Of a DNA stretch of 64,000 nt, positions 32,141-44,348 are shown piece after piece (position 1 is the first letter of the stretch; each line of letters begins with the position of its first letter). The stretch covers positions 310,001 through 374,000 of the forward strand of contig CAVOXF010000003.1 in assembly GCA_963700375.1 (NCBI GenBank), in the 5' to 3' direction. The notes beneath the pieces were generated by a model that saw only the letters and a list, made by a program, of their open reading frames with translations, was not told the origin of the DNA and did not search any database. The stretch is from JAHEEL01 sp963700375 (lineage in GTDB: Bacteria; Actinomycetota; Acidimicrobiia; Spongiisociales; UBA5794). The position numbers and the translations under genes were made by a program.

Positions 32141-33140
32141 CATGGGCCGCGATCATCGCGCCGATCCGATCACACCGCTCGTGGGCGGAACTGCTGCGAG
32201 CGCTCGCTCCGCCGGTGCCATCGCCTCGGTGACTGCAGCCCGCAGGCGCGGCAGGAAGCCGAAAGAGAAGCTGCCACCTCTGCCTTTGAGGCGCTGGGTC
32301 CGAGAGGTCGGATGGCGCCACCTCGTCGCTCTGATCGTTGCCTTCTTCGCCCTCTACCCGGTGGTCTGGATCATCTCGGCCTCCGTCAATCCAGTCGACA
32401 GCCTGTCCAACGCCAAGCTGATCCCGGACGGGGCGACGCTCGACAGCTACCGGACGATCTTCTCGAATCCGGAGCTCAATCCGTTCATGACATGGTTGTG
32501 GAACTCGTGGAAGATCTCGATCATCGCCGCGAGCTTCAATCTGCTCCTGGCGGCCATGGCTGCCTACGCATTCAGTCGCTTCCGGTTCAAGGGTCGACGG
32601 CTCGGGCTCCTCAGTCTTCTGCTCGTCCAGGTGTTCCCCCAGTACTTGATGTTCATCGCGATCTTCCTGATCCTGCAACGGATCGGAGTGGTATTCCCCG
32701 CATTCGGACTCAACACCCACGCGGGGCTCATCGTCGTCTACCTCGGTGGGGCGATCGGGTTCAACACGTTCCTCATCAAAGGATTCATGGACTCGGTGCC
32801 GATGTCACTCGATGAGGCAGCCAGGGTCGACGGTGCCGGTCCGTCGCTGATCTTCTGGCGGATCATCCTGCCGCTCACGCGACCGATCCTGGCTGTCATC
32901 TTCATCATCACGGTGGTGAACACGTTCTCCGAGTACCTCTTGGCGCGAACGATGCTCCGATCGACATCACAGCTCACGTACATCCTCGGTCTGCAGAACT
33001 ACACGATCGCCGAGTACGCGTCGAAGTGGGGTGAACTCGCCGCCGGCGCGGTTGTTGGCGCGCTCCCGATCGTGGTCACGTTCCTCATCGCGCAGAAGGC
33101 GATCGTCTCCGGCCTGACTCAAGGTTCCGTCAAGGGCTAG
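32127..33140 (+). CDS. Maltose-type ABC permease (MalG-like)
   Basis: 337 residues, six helices. The EAA loop is MSLDEAARVDGAGPSLIFWRIILPLTRP. The N-terminal tail is longer than in E. coli MalG and rich in Ala/Arg (TAASARSAGAIASVTAARRRGRKPKEK), probably cytoplasmic. ASVNPVDSL and the C-terminal GALPIVVTFLIAQKAIVSGLTQGSVKG are MalG-like. No ATP-binding subunit follows, so the importer probably borrows a shared MsiK-type ATPase encoded elsewhere. The gene overlaps the end of the DUF456 gene on the other strand by 11 nt. Confidence 0.93.
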   Translation: MADSDMGRDHRADPITPLVGGTAASARSAGAIASVTAARRRGRKPKEKLPPLPLRRWVREVGWRHLVALIVAFFALYPVVWIISASVNPVDSLSNAKLIPDGATLDSYRTIFSNPELNPFMTWLWNSWKISIIAASFNLLLAAMAAYAFSRFRFKGRRLGLLSLLLVQVFPQYLMFIAIFLILQRIGVVFPAFGLNTHAGLIVVYLGGAIGFNTFLIKGFMDSVPMSLDEAARVDGAGPSLIFWRIILPLTRPILAVIFIITVVNTFSEYLLARTMLRSTSQLTYILGLQNYTIAEYASKWGELAAGAVVGALPIVVTFLIAQKAIVSGLTQGSVKG

Positions 33141-33636
33141 CTGCCTGCCCCACCCACACCCAGAGCACCCACAGGGCGACCATGGCCGTCCCTGCAGCGA
33201 ACTGGAGGCCCGACGCGAGCAGCATCGACTTGAGCGTCGCCCATGTGGCGGCGAGGGCCTCCTGGAAGTGCCGCTCGCGGAGCAGTGTCACCACCAGGAT
33301 CCCCACGCCGAAACCGACGGGAGCGCCAACGACCGGAATGAAGAAGAACCCGGCAATCGCACATGCAAGTGCAAACACCTGGCCCCACCAGGGAACACCA
33401 ACGGACGCTGCCGACCGTTGTGGAAGGTAGAACGACGTGGCCGTGGCCGCACCCGCCAGTGCCGTGATCACGGTCATCGTGATCCAACCCACGACCCCGA
33501 AACCGGAGAACACCCCATATCCCACCGCGGCCGCCCATATGAGCCACAGACCGGGCAGGATCGGGAGAACGGTTCCGGCAAGACCGATCACCATGATCAA
33601 CGCAACCAGGACGACGAGCAGGGTTTCGGAACTCAC
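33130..33636 (-). CDS. DUF456 family membrane protein
   Basis: 168 residues with about five helices. The pattern LIMVIGLAGTVLPILPGLWLIWAAAVGYGVFSGF and the Gly-rich GQVFALACAIAGFFFIPVVGAPVGFGVGILVVTLLRER match the DUF456 family of small membrane proteins, which has no established function. GTG 33636 overlaps the stop of the EtfD-like gene (GTGA), so it is translated with it. It is the last gene of the leftward redox operon and converges with the MalG gene. A role in anchoring or assembling the upstream oxidoreductase is a guess. Confidence 0.85.
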   Translation of the reverse strand: MSSETLLVVLVALIMVIGLAGTVLPILPGLWLIWAAAVGYGVFSGFGVVGWITMTVITALAGAATATSFYLPQRSAASVGVPWWGQVFALACAIAGFFFIPVVGAPVGFGVGILVVTLLRERHFQEALAATWATLKSMLLASGLQFAAGTAMVALWVLWVWVGQAASP

Positions 33637-35816
33637 CCCTCGGACCGCAGACTCTCCTCGAGGAGCATGGCGATGTCCTTCACCACGACGGTCTCTTCTG
33701 CCCCGAGGTCCCGGACACCGTCATCCACCATGACGAAGCAGAACGGGCAGCCGGTCGCAACGACGTCGGTGCCGCAGGCGACGGCCTCCTCGGTTCGTTC
33801 GATGTTGATCTTCTTGCCGGTGTCCTCTTCGAACCACATCTTCCCGCCGCCGGCGCCGCAGCAGAATGCGTCGCTCTTGGTACGCGGCATCTCGACGCGG
33901 GCCCCGATGGCATCGATCACCTCACGCGGCGGGTCGTATCCTTCGTTGTAGCGACCGAGATAGCAGGGATCGTGGAACGTCACGGTCTTGTCGCTCGAGA
34001 CCGGCTTGATCCTCCCCTCATCGACGAGACGCATGAGCAGTTCCGAGTGGTGCATGGTCTCGTACACGCCGCCGAACTGCGGATACTCGTTCTTCAGCGT
34101 GTTGAAGCAATGGGGACACTGCGTGACGATCTTGGTGACGCCGAGGTCGTTCAGCGTCTCGATGTTCTGGAGAGCAAGCCCCTGGAACACGTACTCGTTC
34201 CCGGTCCGGCGGGCCGGATCACCCGTGCACAACTCGTTCTTCCCGAGGATGGCGAAATCCACGCCGGCGCTGTGCAGGAGCTTCGCCGTCGACAGCGTCA
34301 CCTTCCGGTTGCGATCGTCGAATGAACCGGCGCATCCCACCCAGTAGAGGTACTCGGCGGTCACCCCCGGCTCGCCGAGGACCTTCACCTCGAAGTCCAG
34401 TTCCTTCACCCAGTCGCCCCGGGTCGTCTGGTCCATGCCGTAGATGTTCGACGAGTTCTCGAGGCTCACGTATGCCCTACCGAGCTCCGAGGGGAACTCC
34501 GCCTCCATCAACGACAGGAACCGACGCATGTCGAGGATCTTGTCGACGATCTCGAGTCCGGCCGGGCACACTTGGTCGCAGGCACGGCACGTCGTACATG
34601 CCCAGAGCTCCTCCGGAGTGATGCGCTCGAAAACCAGATCGGACGACACCGTGAGTTCGGCGTCGACGCTGACCGGGGGCGAGACGGGATCGGCCGCGCT
34701 CTGGCCGGCAACCTGCCCGAGCTTCAGGACGATCTCTCGGGGGTCGAGCGCCTTCCCGGTCTGGTTCGCCGGACAAACATCGGTGCACCGACCGCAGATC
34801 GTGCAGGCGTCCGTGTCGAACAGTTGCTTCCAGGTGAACTCACCGACCCGTGAGGCGCCGATCGTCTCGATGTCCTCCGCCTCCATGAGGTTCGGGACGG
34901 GACTCATGGCCCCCTTCGGCCGCGTCCGCGGCGAGAGGGCGAGGTTCGCCGGTGACGTCACGGCGTGACGGAGCTTGGTCGTTGGAAGCACAACGAGGAA
35001 CATGACAAACGCCACCGCGTGCGAGACCCAGAAGGCCTGGTGCCAGCCGGACGCCGTCGCCTCAGGCACGAGATACGAGAGCGGGTATCCGACGAACGAC
35101 CACATCTCGAAGGAGGGACGAGAAGCCAGGGAGATCCGCGCGGCCTCGGTCAGAAGACCGGAGATCCCGATGAACGCAAGGATGATGAGGATCCAGGCGT
35201 CTTCGGGCCGGGTCTTTGTTCTGAGGCGCCAGGGCTTCTGACCGTACCGACGCACAACGGCCCACACGATGCCGACCAAGAACACCACGGCGGCAAGGTC
35301 GAGCACGGCCGAGTAGCCCTCATAGAACCAACCGTGGAGGAACTTCATGCTCGCCGGCAGCAGGTGGTCGAGTTCGAGCGTGATCGTCCCGATCAGCAGT
35401 ACAACGAAGCCCCAGTAGATCATCGAATGCATGAGGCCGGCCTGACGGTCCTCGAGCACGGTCCGCATCAGGACGGCGTCGCGCAGGCGGATCATCCGCT
35501 GCTTCCACAATCCGGAGCGTGACTCCCAGACGCCCCGTTCCCAACTGGATGCTCTCTGAGCGAAGAGGTAGAACATCACGGCGAGGAACGTGGCGATCAT
35601 CACGTAGAAGAGGGCAACGCCGATGGCGGGGATGTTGCCGAAGACCACACGACCGATCGCGAATTCCGGGTCTTCCGGCAGCGAGCCGAGCCACCAGAAG
35701 ATCAGTGTCCCGACGACCGAGAGCCCGGCGAGCCAGGCGAGGACGACACTGGGTTTGACCCTCCAACCCGTTCGCTGCTCTTCACTCTCGGGCGGCGTCT
35801 CGGTGGTCGTCAACAC
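33633..35816 (-). CDS. etfD: EtfD-like membrane Fe-S oxidoreductase (heterodisulfide reductase type)
   Basis: 727 residues. The N-terminal half has about six helices of the nitrate-reductase gamma type (heme b). Two [4Fe-4S] motifs follow (CTICGRCTDVCP and CTTCRACDQVCP), then two CCG domains (VGCAGSFDDRN...CPHCFNTL; DPCYLGRYN...CCGAGGGKMWFEE...ATGCPFC). This architecture matches mycobacterial EtfD (Rv0338c), which passes electrons from electron-transfer flavoprotein to menaquinone during fatty acid oxidation. A FadE5-like dehydrogenase is at 46764. GTG 35816 is three bases from AGGAGG; TTG 35813 has better spacing and may be the real start. Confidence 0.88.
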   Translation of the reverse strand: MLTTTETPPESEEQRTGWRVKPSVVLAWLAGLSVVGTLIFWWLGSLPEDPEFAIGRVVFGNIPAIGVALFYVMIATFLAVMFYLFAQRASSWERGVWESRSGLWKQRMIRLRDAVLMRTVLEDRQAGLMHSMIYWGFVVLLIGTITLELDHLLPASMKFLHGWFYEGYSAVLDLAAVVFLVGIVWAVVRRYGQKPWRLRTKTRPEDAWILIILAFIGISGLLTEAARISLASRPSFEMWSFVGYPLSYLVPEATASGWHQAFWVSHAVAFVMFLVVLPTTKLRHAVTSPANLALSPRTRPKGAMSPVPNLMEAEDIETIGASRVGEFTWKQLFDTDACTICGRCTDVCPANQTGKALDPREIVLKLGQVAGQSAADPVSPPVSVDAELTVSSDLVFERITPEELWACTTCRACDQVCPAGLEIVDKILDMRRFLSLMEAEFPSELGRAYVSLENSSNIYGMDQTTRGDWVKELDFEVKVLGEPGVTAEYLYWVGCAGSFDDRNRKVTLSTAKLLHSAGVDFAILGKNELCTGDPARRTGNEYVFQGLALQNIETLNDLGVTKIVTQCPHCFNTLKNEYPQFGGVYETMHHSELLMRLVDEGRIKPVSSDKTVTFHDPCYLGRYNEGYDPPREVIDAIGARVEMPRTKSDAFCCGAGGGKMWFEEDTGKKINIERTEEAVACGTDVVATGCPFCFVMVDDGVRDLGAEETVVVKDIAMLLEESLRSEG

Positions 35817-35922
35817 ATGCCTCCTGTGGGTCCAACAGGAGTGTAGAGAAAGCGATCGAGGGCCCGGTCATAGGCCCCCGATCGTCTTCGTTCCTCGGAT
35901 CCGTCCAACGAGAGCGGTGGGT

Positions 35923-36929
35923 CTAGATCCCCTTCGAGGCGTAGGTCACGAGCATCTTCATGTAGTTGGCCCGGACGAACGCGTCCGGATTCGGTGCCGA
36001 TCCCATGCTCATCGAGCCCTGCATCTGCCGCACCGACGCGTACTCGTTCTCTTCGAGCCACACGCGCATCTCGTCGACGACGGTTGCGACATGCGCAGCG
36101 CCGTGCTTGAGCAGCGCCGAAGCCATCATGACCGCCTTCGAACCGACGAGCAGCGACTTGAGCGCATCCTCAGAGGTGTGAACCCCCGACGTGATGGCCA
36201 GGTCGGCATCGACCTTGCCATTCAGCAAGCCGATCCAGCGCATCGGCAGCGTGAGCGCCGCGGATGTCGACAGGTTCACCCTCGGCACGATCTCCAGGCT
36301 CTCGAGGTCGATGTCCGGCTGGTAGAACCGGTTGAACAGCACCAGCGCATCGGCACCCGCCTCCGCAAGCCGCACTGCCATGTTGGGCGTCGACGAGAAG
36401 TACGGGCCGACCTTGACCGCAAGCGGAATCGTGACCTGTTGCCGTACCTCCCAGACGAGATCGAGATACCGGTCCTCGATCTCTGCCCCGGTGGTACCCG
36501 GATCGGTCGGGATCAGGTAGACGTTGAGTTCCAGCGCGTCCGCGCCCGCCTCTTCGATCCGCTTGGCGTAGTTCACCCAGCCACCGTTGGTCGTTCCGTT
36601 GAGCGATCCGATGACGGGAACCGACAGCGCTTCCTTCGCTTGCGTCACACTCCGCAGATACGTCTCCGTACCAGTTACGTAGTCTTCGAGCTCCGGGAAG
36701 TACCCCGACATCGCCTCGGCGTAGGCCCCAGCGCCCTGCTCCATGGCGCGTTGAATCTCCATCGCCTCGTTCTCGATCTGCTCCTCGAACAGCGAAGGCA
36801 GCACGACTGCAGCCACCCCGGCATCCTCGAGTTCGAGCAGAGAGTCGAGGCGCGCCGTCATTGGAGACGCTGACGCCACCATCGGGTTCTTCAGATCGAA
36901 CCCGAGGTACGACGTCGAGAGATCGACGC

Positions 36930-36933
<4 letters not shown>
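35923..36933 (-). CDS. Dihydroorotate dehydrogenase-like flavoprotein (PreA-like)
   Basis: 336 residues, FMN-binding TIM barrel. STSYLGFDLKNPMVASASPMT opens like class 1 DHODs; GADALELNVYLIPTD, LAVKVGPYFSSTPNMAVRLAEAGADALVLFNRF and LAITSGVHTSEDALKSLLVGSKAVMMASALLKHG follow. The usual active-site Cys or Ser loop of true PyrD is not evident, and this subgroup is typically encoded beside pyruvate:ferredoxin oxidoreductase rather than pyrimidine genes. ATG 36933 overlaps the upstream oxidoreductase stop by 4 nt and has GAGGAGG upstream. Probably takes electrons from or gives them to the same ferredoxin pool; the substrate is not known. Confidence 0.85.
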
Positions 36934-40529
<3,596 letters not shown>

Positions 40530-40600
40530 AAGGAGAGCTCCTCCGGCATCGCGAAGCCCACATGCTAGGAGATGCGCGGAGGACCCATTCCGCTATGACG

Positions 40601-41374
40601 TCATGCAGTCGTTTCGGTGGCCTCACCCTCGGCTTCCGGCGCCGGGGTGGCCGCGCCGTCGTCGGTCAGTCCGAGCTCCGCCTTCAACTCTGCGAGCTTC
40701 GCATCGGCCTGCGCTTCGTTCATCGCCTGCCGTAGCTCGACCTCGCCGCCCTCGGGCGTCACGTCGAAGACCTCGGCCTGACCCATGGCCTGAGCCTGGC
40801 GCTTCTCTATCTTGTTCTGGACATCTTCGAGCGACGGCATCGAATCGTCCATCGTCGCGGACATCGACTGAACGGCTGCGTTGACCGACTCCTGCATCTT
40901 GGCCTGCTCGAGCGCTCCGAGCAGCTGCATCTGCTTCGCGGTGAGCTCCTGCAGCCTGGCCGCGTTTGCCTGAACAGCAGCTTTCGCGTTGTCGGCCTGC
41001 GTGATCGCCACTTCGTACTGACTCTTCAGCGAGGTGAGGTTGTTCTCCGCGGCCTGCAGCTTGGTGGCCTGCCCCTGAGCGATATTGGTCCACTTCGCCA
41101 CGCCGGCGGTGTCGCCGGCCGCCTTCGACTCTTCTGCCTTGAGGATCGCCTGCTTCGCCATCTCGCGGGTCTCACCGACCTCGTCGGCCGCCCGCTCGAT
41201 CTTGCTCTCGAGCTGGGTGCGGTGCGCGACGATGTTCGCGGCCTGGTTCCTGAGGTCCTGGTTCTTCTTGTTCGCCTGATCAATCGCCATCTGGATCTCG
41301 ATCTCGGGATCCATCATCTTGTCGGACTGCACGCCGAACCACGACTTGATGTACGCCCACCACTTCTTGAACAC
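40601..41374 (-). CDS. pspA: PspA/IM30 family envelope-stress protein
   Basis: 257 residues. The N-terminal amphipathic helix (MFKKWWAYIKSWFG), the MDPEIEIQMAIDQANKKNQDLRNQAANIVAHRTQLESKIERA helix and the long coiled coil (about 25-200) define PspA/Vipp1. It forms ESCRT-III-like rods on damaged membranes. The acidic C-tail (LTDDGAATPAPEAEGEATETTA) is extra. GTG start 41374 has AGGGGAG upstream. It lies 54 nt downstream of a TPM/DUF6676-type membrane protein, a common partner of PspA. Last gene of the leftward run. Confidence 0.92.
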   Translation of the reverse strand: MFKKWWAYIKSWFGVQSDKMMDPEIEIQMAIDQANKKNQDLRNQAANIVAHRTQLESKIERAADEVGETREMAKQAILKAEESKAAGDTAGVAKWTNIAQGQATKLQAAENNLTSLKSQYEVAITQADNAKAAVQANAARLQELTAKQMQLLGALEQAKMQESVNAAVQSMSATMDDSMPSLEDVQNKIEKRQAQAMGQAEVFDVTPEGGEVELRQAMNEAQADAKLAELKAELGLTDDGAATPAPEAEGEATETTA

Positions 41375-41428
41375 GATTGGCTCCCCTCTTGTTTGTGTAC
41401 AACGGTTCTTCCGATTCTAGGACGGGCG

Positions 41429-42562
41429 TCATCTCCTCCGTCGGCCGCCGCCGCGCATCCGGGTGCTACCCGACGCCCGCGTCCGGCCCGACGAGCCGGA
41501 CCTACCACCCGATGACCCGCCGAACATCCCTCCCGCGGACCGGCCGGATGACCGGCGGGACGAGCCCATCGATCCCACGAGGATCCCGGTCAGGATTGCC
41601 GTCGTGTTCGATGAACTGCGGCGATTCGGACGGCGATACGTGCCGTCGGGTACCCGCGGGGGTGTGGTGATCGACGGGCCTCCCGGGGATGACGGCCGGG
41701 ACTGCGTCTGCGAGGGCGGGGTCTGCGGTTGCGGCTTCACCGGTTTCGGGGGGACCGGCTTGCCGTCGAGCAAGGCCTCGACACTGTCGAGTTGCCAGAT
41801 CGCCTGGTCCAACGCTTCGGCCGTCGTCATGAGTTGGGCCGGCGACTCGGCACGCTCGTAGTCCTCGAGCGCCTTCGAGTACGCCTCGGTCGCCGACTCG
41901 TACAGCACGGGGACCGCCGCGATCGCCGAGCCGGCGACGTCGTCCTCGAGGTCGATGATGTCGTTGGCGACGTCGTCGAGGCGCTTCTTCACCTCGGCCC
42001 GTGCGGATTCGATGGCGGCCGCTTCGCTGCGCTTCGAAGACTGCTTCATCCGCAAGAACAGGAACGCTCCGCCTGCGACCACGACGAAGATCAGAATCCA
42101 TCCCCAGGGGAGTCCGCCACCACCACCCGGTTCGGCTGCGCCGACCGGCTGGTCGATGAGAGTGGCCACGAAGAGCTCGACCACTTCGGTGTCGGAATCC
42201 CCATCGAGCGACGCATCGGTGGCCACATCGAGCTGCTCCCGCGTGTAGATGTCACCTTCCGACGCCCAGCCGACGGTATCAGGGCCGACCGTGAACACGG
42301 TGCCGACCCCGCCCATCTCGTCGAGTGTGTTCTCACCGAACACGGTCGCTCCGCCGGCCGGCTCGGAAGCCAGGACGGTGACCGAGAGGTTCCCTCCCTC
42401 GAAGCGGGCGGCGACGACGGCGTCCTCGACGGCACCCGGGTCGGCGTTCGATCCGTTCTCGACGAAGTACCCCTGCGCATCGAGGACGGCCGCCACCTCA
42501 GCAGGTGACGCAGCGGCGACGAGGACAACGAGGGCGACAAGGGCAAGGAGCAGGCGTTTCAT
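41429..42562 (-). CDS. Membrane protein with TPM/DUF6676 (Rv1476-like) extracellular domain and Gly/Ser/Arg-rich tail
   Basis: 377 residues. Signal peptide (about 1-22), an exported alpha/beta domain (about 23-140: VAAVLDAQGYFVENGSNADPGAVEDAVVAARFEGGNLSVTVLASEP), one membrane helix (GWILIFVVVAGGAFLFL, about 152-170), a cytoplasmic helical region (about 175-255) and a low-complexity tail (GSSGGRSGSSGRTRASG, RMRGGGRRRR). The exported domain resembles DUF6676/TPM modules. Such proteins often sit next to pspA and may recruit it to the membrane. Directly upstream of pspA here, on the same strand. Confidence 0.75.
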   Translation of the reverse strand: MKRLLLALVALVVLVAAASPAEVAAVLDAQGYFVENGSNADPGAVEDAVVAARFEGGNLSVTVLASEPAGGATVFGENTLDEMGGVGTVFTVGPDTVGWASEGDIYTREQLDVATDASLDGDSDTEVVELFVATLIDQPVGAAEPGGGGGLPWGWILIFVVVAGGAFLFLRMKQSSKRSEAAAIESARAEVKKRLDDVANDIIDLEDDVAGSAIAAVPVLYESATEAYSKALEDYERAESPAQLMTTAEALDQAIWQLDSVEALLDGKPVPPKPVKPQPQTPPSQTQSRPSSPGGPSITTPPRVPDGTYRRPNRRSSSNTTAILTGILVGSMGSSRRSSGRSAGGMFGGSSGGRSGSSGRTRASGSTRMRGGGRRRR

Positions 42563-42596
42563 GGGCAGATCGTACCCACTCGCCCGGAAACGATGG

Positions 42597-43508
42597 CTAC
42601 CGGCCAGCTGCGGCTCGAAGGAAGAACGCCAGGTTGGCGGGCCGCTCGGCCATTCGGCGAGTCAGATACGGGTACCAGGCGGTCCCATATGGAACGTAGA
42701 CGCGCAGCGGATAGCCGTCCGCGATCAACGACGCCTGCAGTGAGTTACGAACTCCGTAGAGCATCTGGAACTCCCATGGATTGCTCCGCTGTTGGCTCAG
42801 CCGTTTCGTGAGTTCGATCCGGTTCGTATCGTGGGTCGCGATCGCAGGCGTGATGCCGGGCGTCGCCATCAGCCTCCTGGTGAGGGCGTCGAAGGCTCCG
42901 TCGACCCGGTCGGCATCCTGGTGCGCGACCTCGGCGGGCTCGGCGTAGGCCCCCTTGCACAGACGGACATGACCGCCTCGAGCGACGATTCGGTCGAGGT
43001 CGAACGGCGTGCGATACAGGTAGCTCTGCACCGCGATGCCCACGTTTCCGTGTCGGGCTTGGACCGCCTCGAATGCCGTGACCGTCCGCTCGACGATTTC
43101 GGATTCCTCCATGTCGATCGTCATCGTCGTTCCGCCGGCCGCCGCCCTCGCCGCGAGGGCGTCAAGGGACTCGAGTGCAAGCCCATCGTCCACACCGAGG
43201 CCGAGTTGCGTCAGCTTGACGGAGATGTTCGCATCGAGGCCGTCGTCCCGAATGCGATCAAGGCATTGGAGGTAGTCGTCCCTCGCCGCCGCTGCGGCGG
43301 CTGCGTCTGCGACATGCTCTCCGAGATGATCCAGAGACACGCGGGCGCCCGCCTGGTTCAGGGCGAGCGCTGCGGCCGCAGCGTCGTTCAGGGTCTCCCC
43401 GGCGACAAAGCGGAGCGAGAGTCGCCGCCCGGCGGAGGACTCGGCGAAGATCGTGCGAACGGTTGAACGGTTGGTGACGGCGAGCAGACTGCGGCCGACG
43501 AGGTTCAT
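42597..43508 (-). CDS. putB: Proline dehydrogenase (monofunctional PRODH)
   Basis: 303 residues, FAD-dependent beta/alpha barrel. RFVAGETLNDAAAAALALNQAGARVSLDHLGE at the start, NISVKLTQLGLGVD, TMTIDMEESEIVERTV, GIAVQSYLYRT, RLCKGAYAEPAEVAH and the end EFQMLYGVRNSLQASLIADGYPLRVYVPYGTAWYPYLTRRMAERPANLAFF include the conserved Tyr and Arg-Arg (YPYLTRRMAERP) of the active site. It oxidises proline to P5C and passes electrons to quinone. Its ATG overlaps the stop of proC by 4 nt, so opposing enzymes of proline metabolism are coupled. The P5C dehydrogenase is not in the window. Confidence 0.92.
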   Translation of the reverse strand: MNLVGRSLLAVTNRSTVRTIFAESSAGRRLSLRFVAGETLNDAAAAALALNQAGARVSLDHLGEHVADAAAAAAARDDYLQCLDRIRDDGLDANISVKLTQLGLGVDDGLALESLDALAARAAAGGTTMTIDMEESEIVERTVTAFEAVQARHGNVGIAVQSYLYRTPFDLDRIVARGGHVRLCKGAYAEPAEVAHQDADRVDGAFDALTRRLMATPGITPAIATHDTNRIELTKRLSQQRSNPWEFQMLYGVRNSLQASLIADGYPLRVYVPYGTAWYPYLTRRMAERPANLAFFLRAAAGR

Positions 43509-44329
43509 GGAGCCGGTTCGTTGGATCCGGCGGAGCCGAGTTCGCGCGAGCGCCGCGTTGCTGCCTGGATCGCGTCTTCCATGAGCGCACGGAAGCCGCC
43601 CTCTTCGAGGACGTGCATCGCCGCGGCGGTGGTGCCGCCCGGAGACGTCACCTCGCCCCGCAGTCGGAACGCGCTCTTGTCGGATCCGGAGAGCAGCATC
43701 CCGGCACCTCGCAGTGTCTGGTGTACCAGTTTCTCGGCGGCGTGGTGTGGCAGGCCCTCGCGGATTGCGGCCTCGGTCATCGACTCGGCCAGCAGGAACA
43801 CATAGGCGGGTCCGGTTCCCGAGACGGCGGTGACGGCGTCGAGCAGGTCCTCGGACAGCCGGATGGTCTCCCCTACGGCGCCGAGGACGGTGGCGGCGTC
43901 CGCGAGCGCAGCGTCGTCGGCGTTTCTGCCGCCGCAGTAGGCGGTCATCCCTTCATCGACTGCAGCCGGGGTGTTCGGCATGGATCGGATGATTGGGATC
44001 CCGGGTAGTTCCCGCTCGAACGCGGCCGTCGTCACGCCTGCGGCTAGGGATACGACCACCTGGTCGGGGGTGATCGTCTCCCGGATCTGATCGAGGAGTT
44101 CCATCACATCCTTCGGCTTGACCGCAACGACCACGACTCGCTTCCCCGCCGCAGCTTCGGCGGCGTCGAGCGTGGTCGGGACGCCGGTATGGAACTCGGT
44201 CTCCCTCGCCCGCTCGGGGCGTCTGACCGCAAGCGACAGATCGTCCGGGTCCCATCCCGCACGCAGCAGACCAAGGGCGAAGATCTCGCCCATGGAACCG
44301 ACTCCGAGAATGCCGACCGAAGGTTTCAT
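43505..44329 (-). CDS. proC: Pyrroline-5-carboxylate reductase
   Basis: 274 residues. Rossmann start MKPSVGILGVGSMGEIFALGLLRAG, then VVVVAVKPKDVMELLDQI, VSLAAGVTTAAFERELPG, IIRSMPNTPAAVDEGMTAY, LDAVTAVSGTGPAYVFLLAESMTEAAI, and the C-terminal LRGEVTSPGGTTAAAMHVLEEGGFRALMEDAI, the full ProC signature set. It reduces P5C to proline with NAD(P)H. ATG 44329 is chosen; frames further upstream run into the racemase gene. It lies 19 nt downstream of the MurI-macro gene. Confidence 0.95.
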   Translation of the reverse strand: MKPSVGILGVGSMGEIFALGLLRAGWDPDDLSLAVRRPERARETEFHTGVPTTLDAAEAAAGKRVVVVAVKPKDVMELLDQIRETITPDQVVVSLAAGVTTAAFERELPGIPIIRSMPNTPAAVDEGMTAYCGGRNADDAALADAATVLGAVGETIRLSEDLLDAVTAVSGTGPAYVFLLAESMTEAAIREGLPHHAAEKLVHQTLRGAGMLLSGSDKSAFRLRGEVTSPGGTTAAAMHVLEEGGFRALMEDAIQAATRRSRELGSAGSNEPAP

Positions 44330-44348
44330 GGTGCTGATGTTAGAGCGA

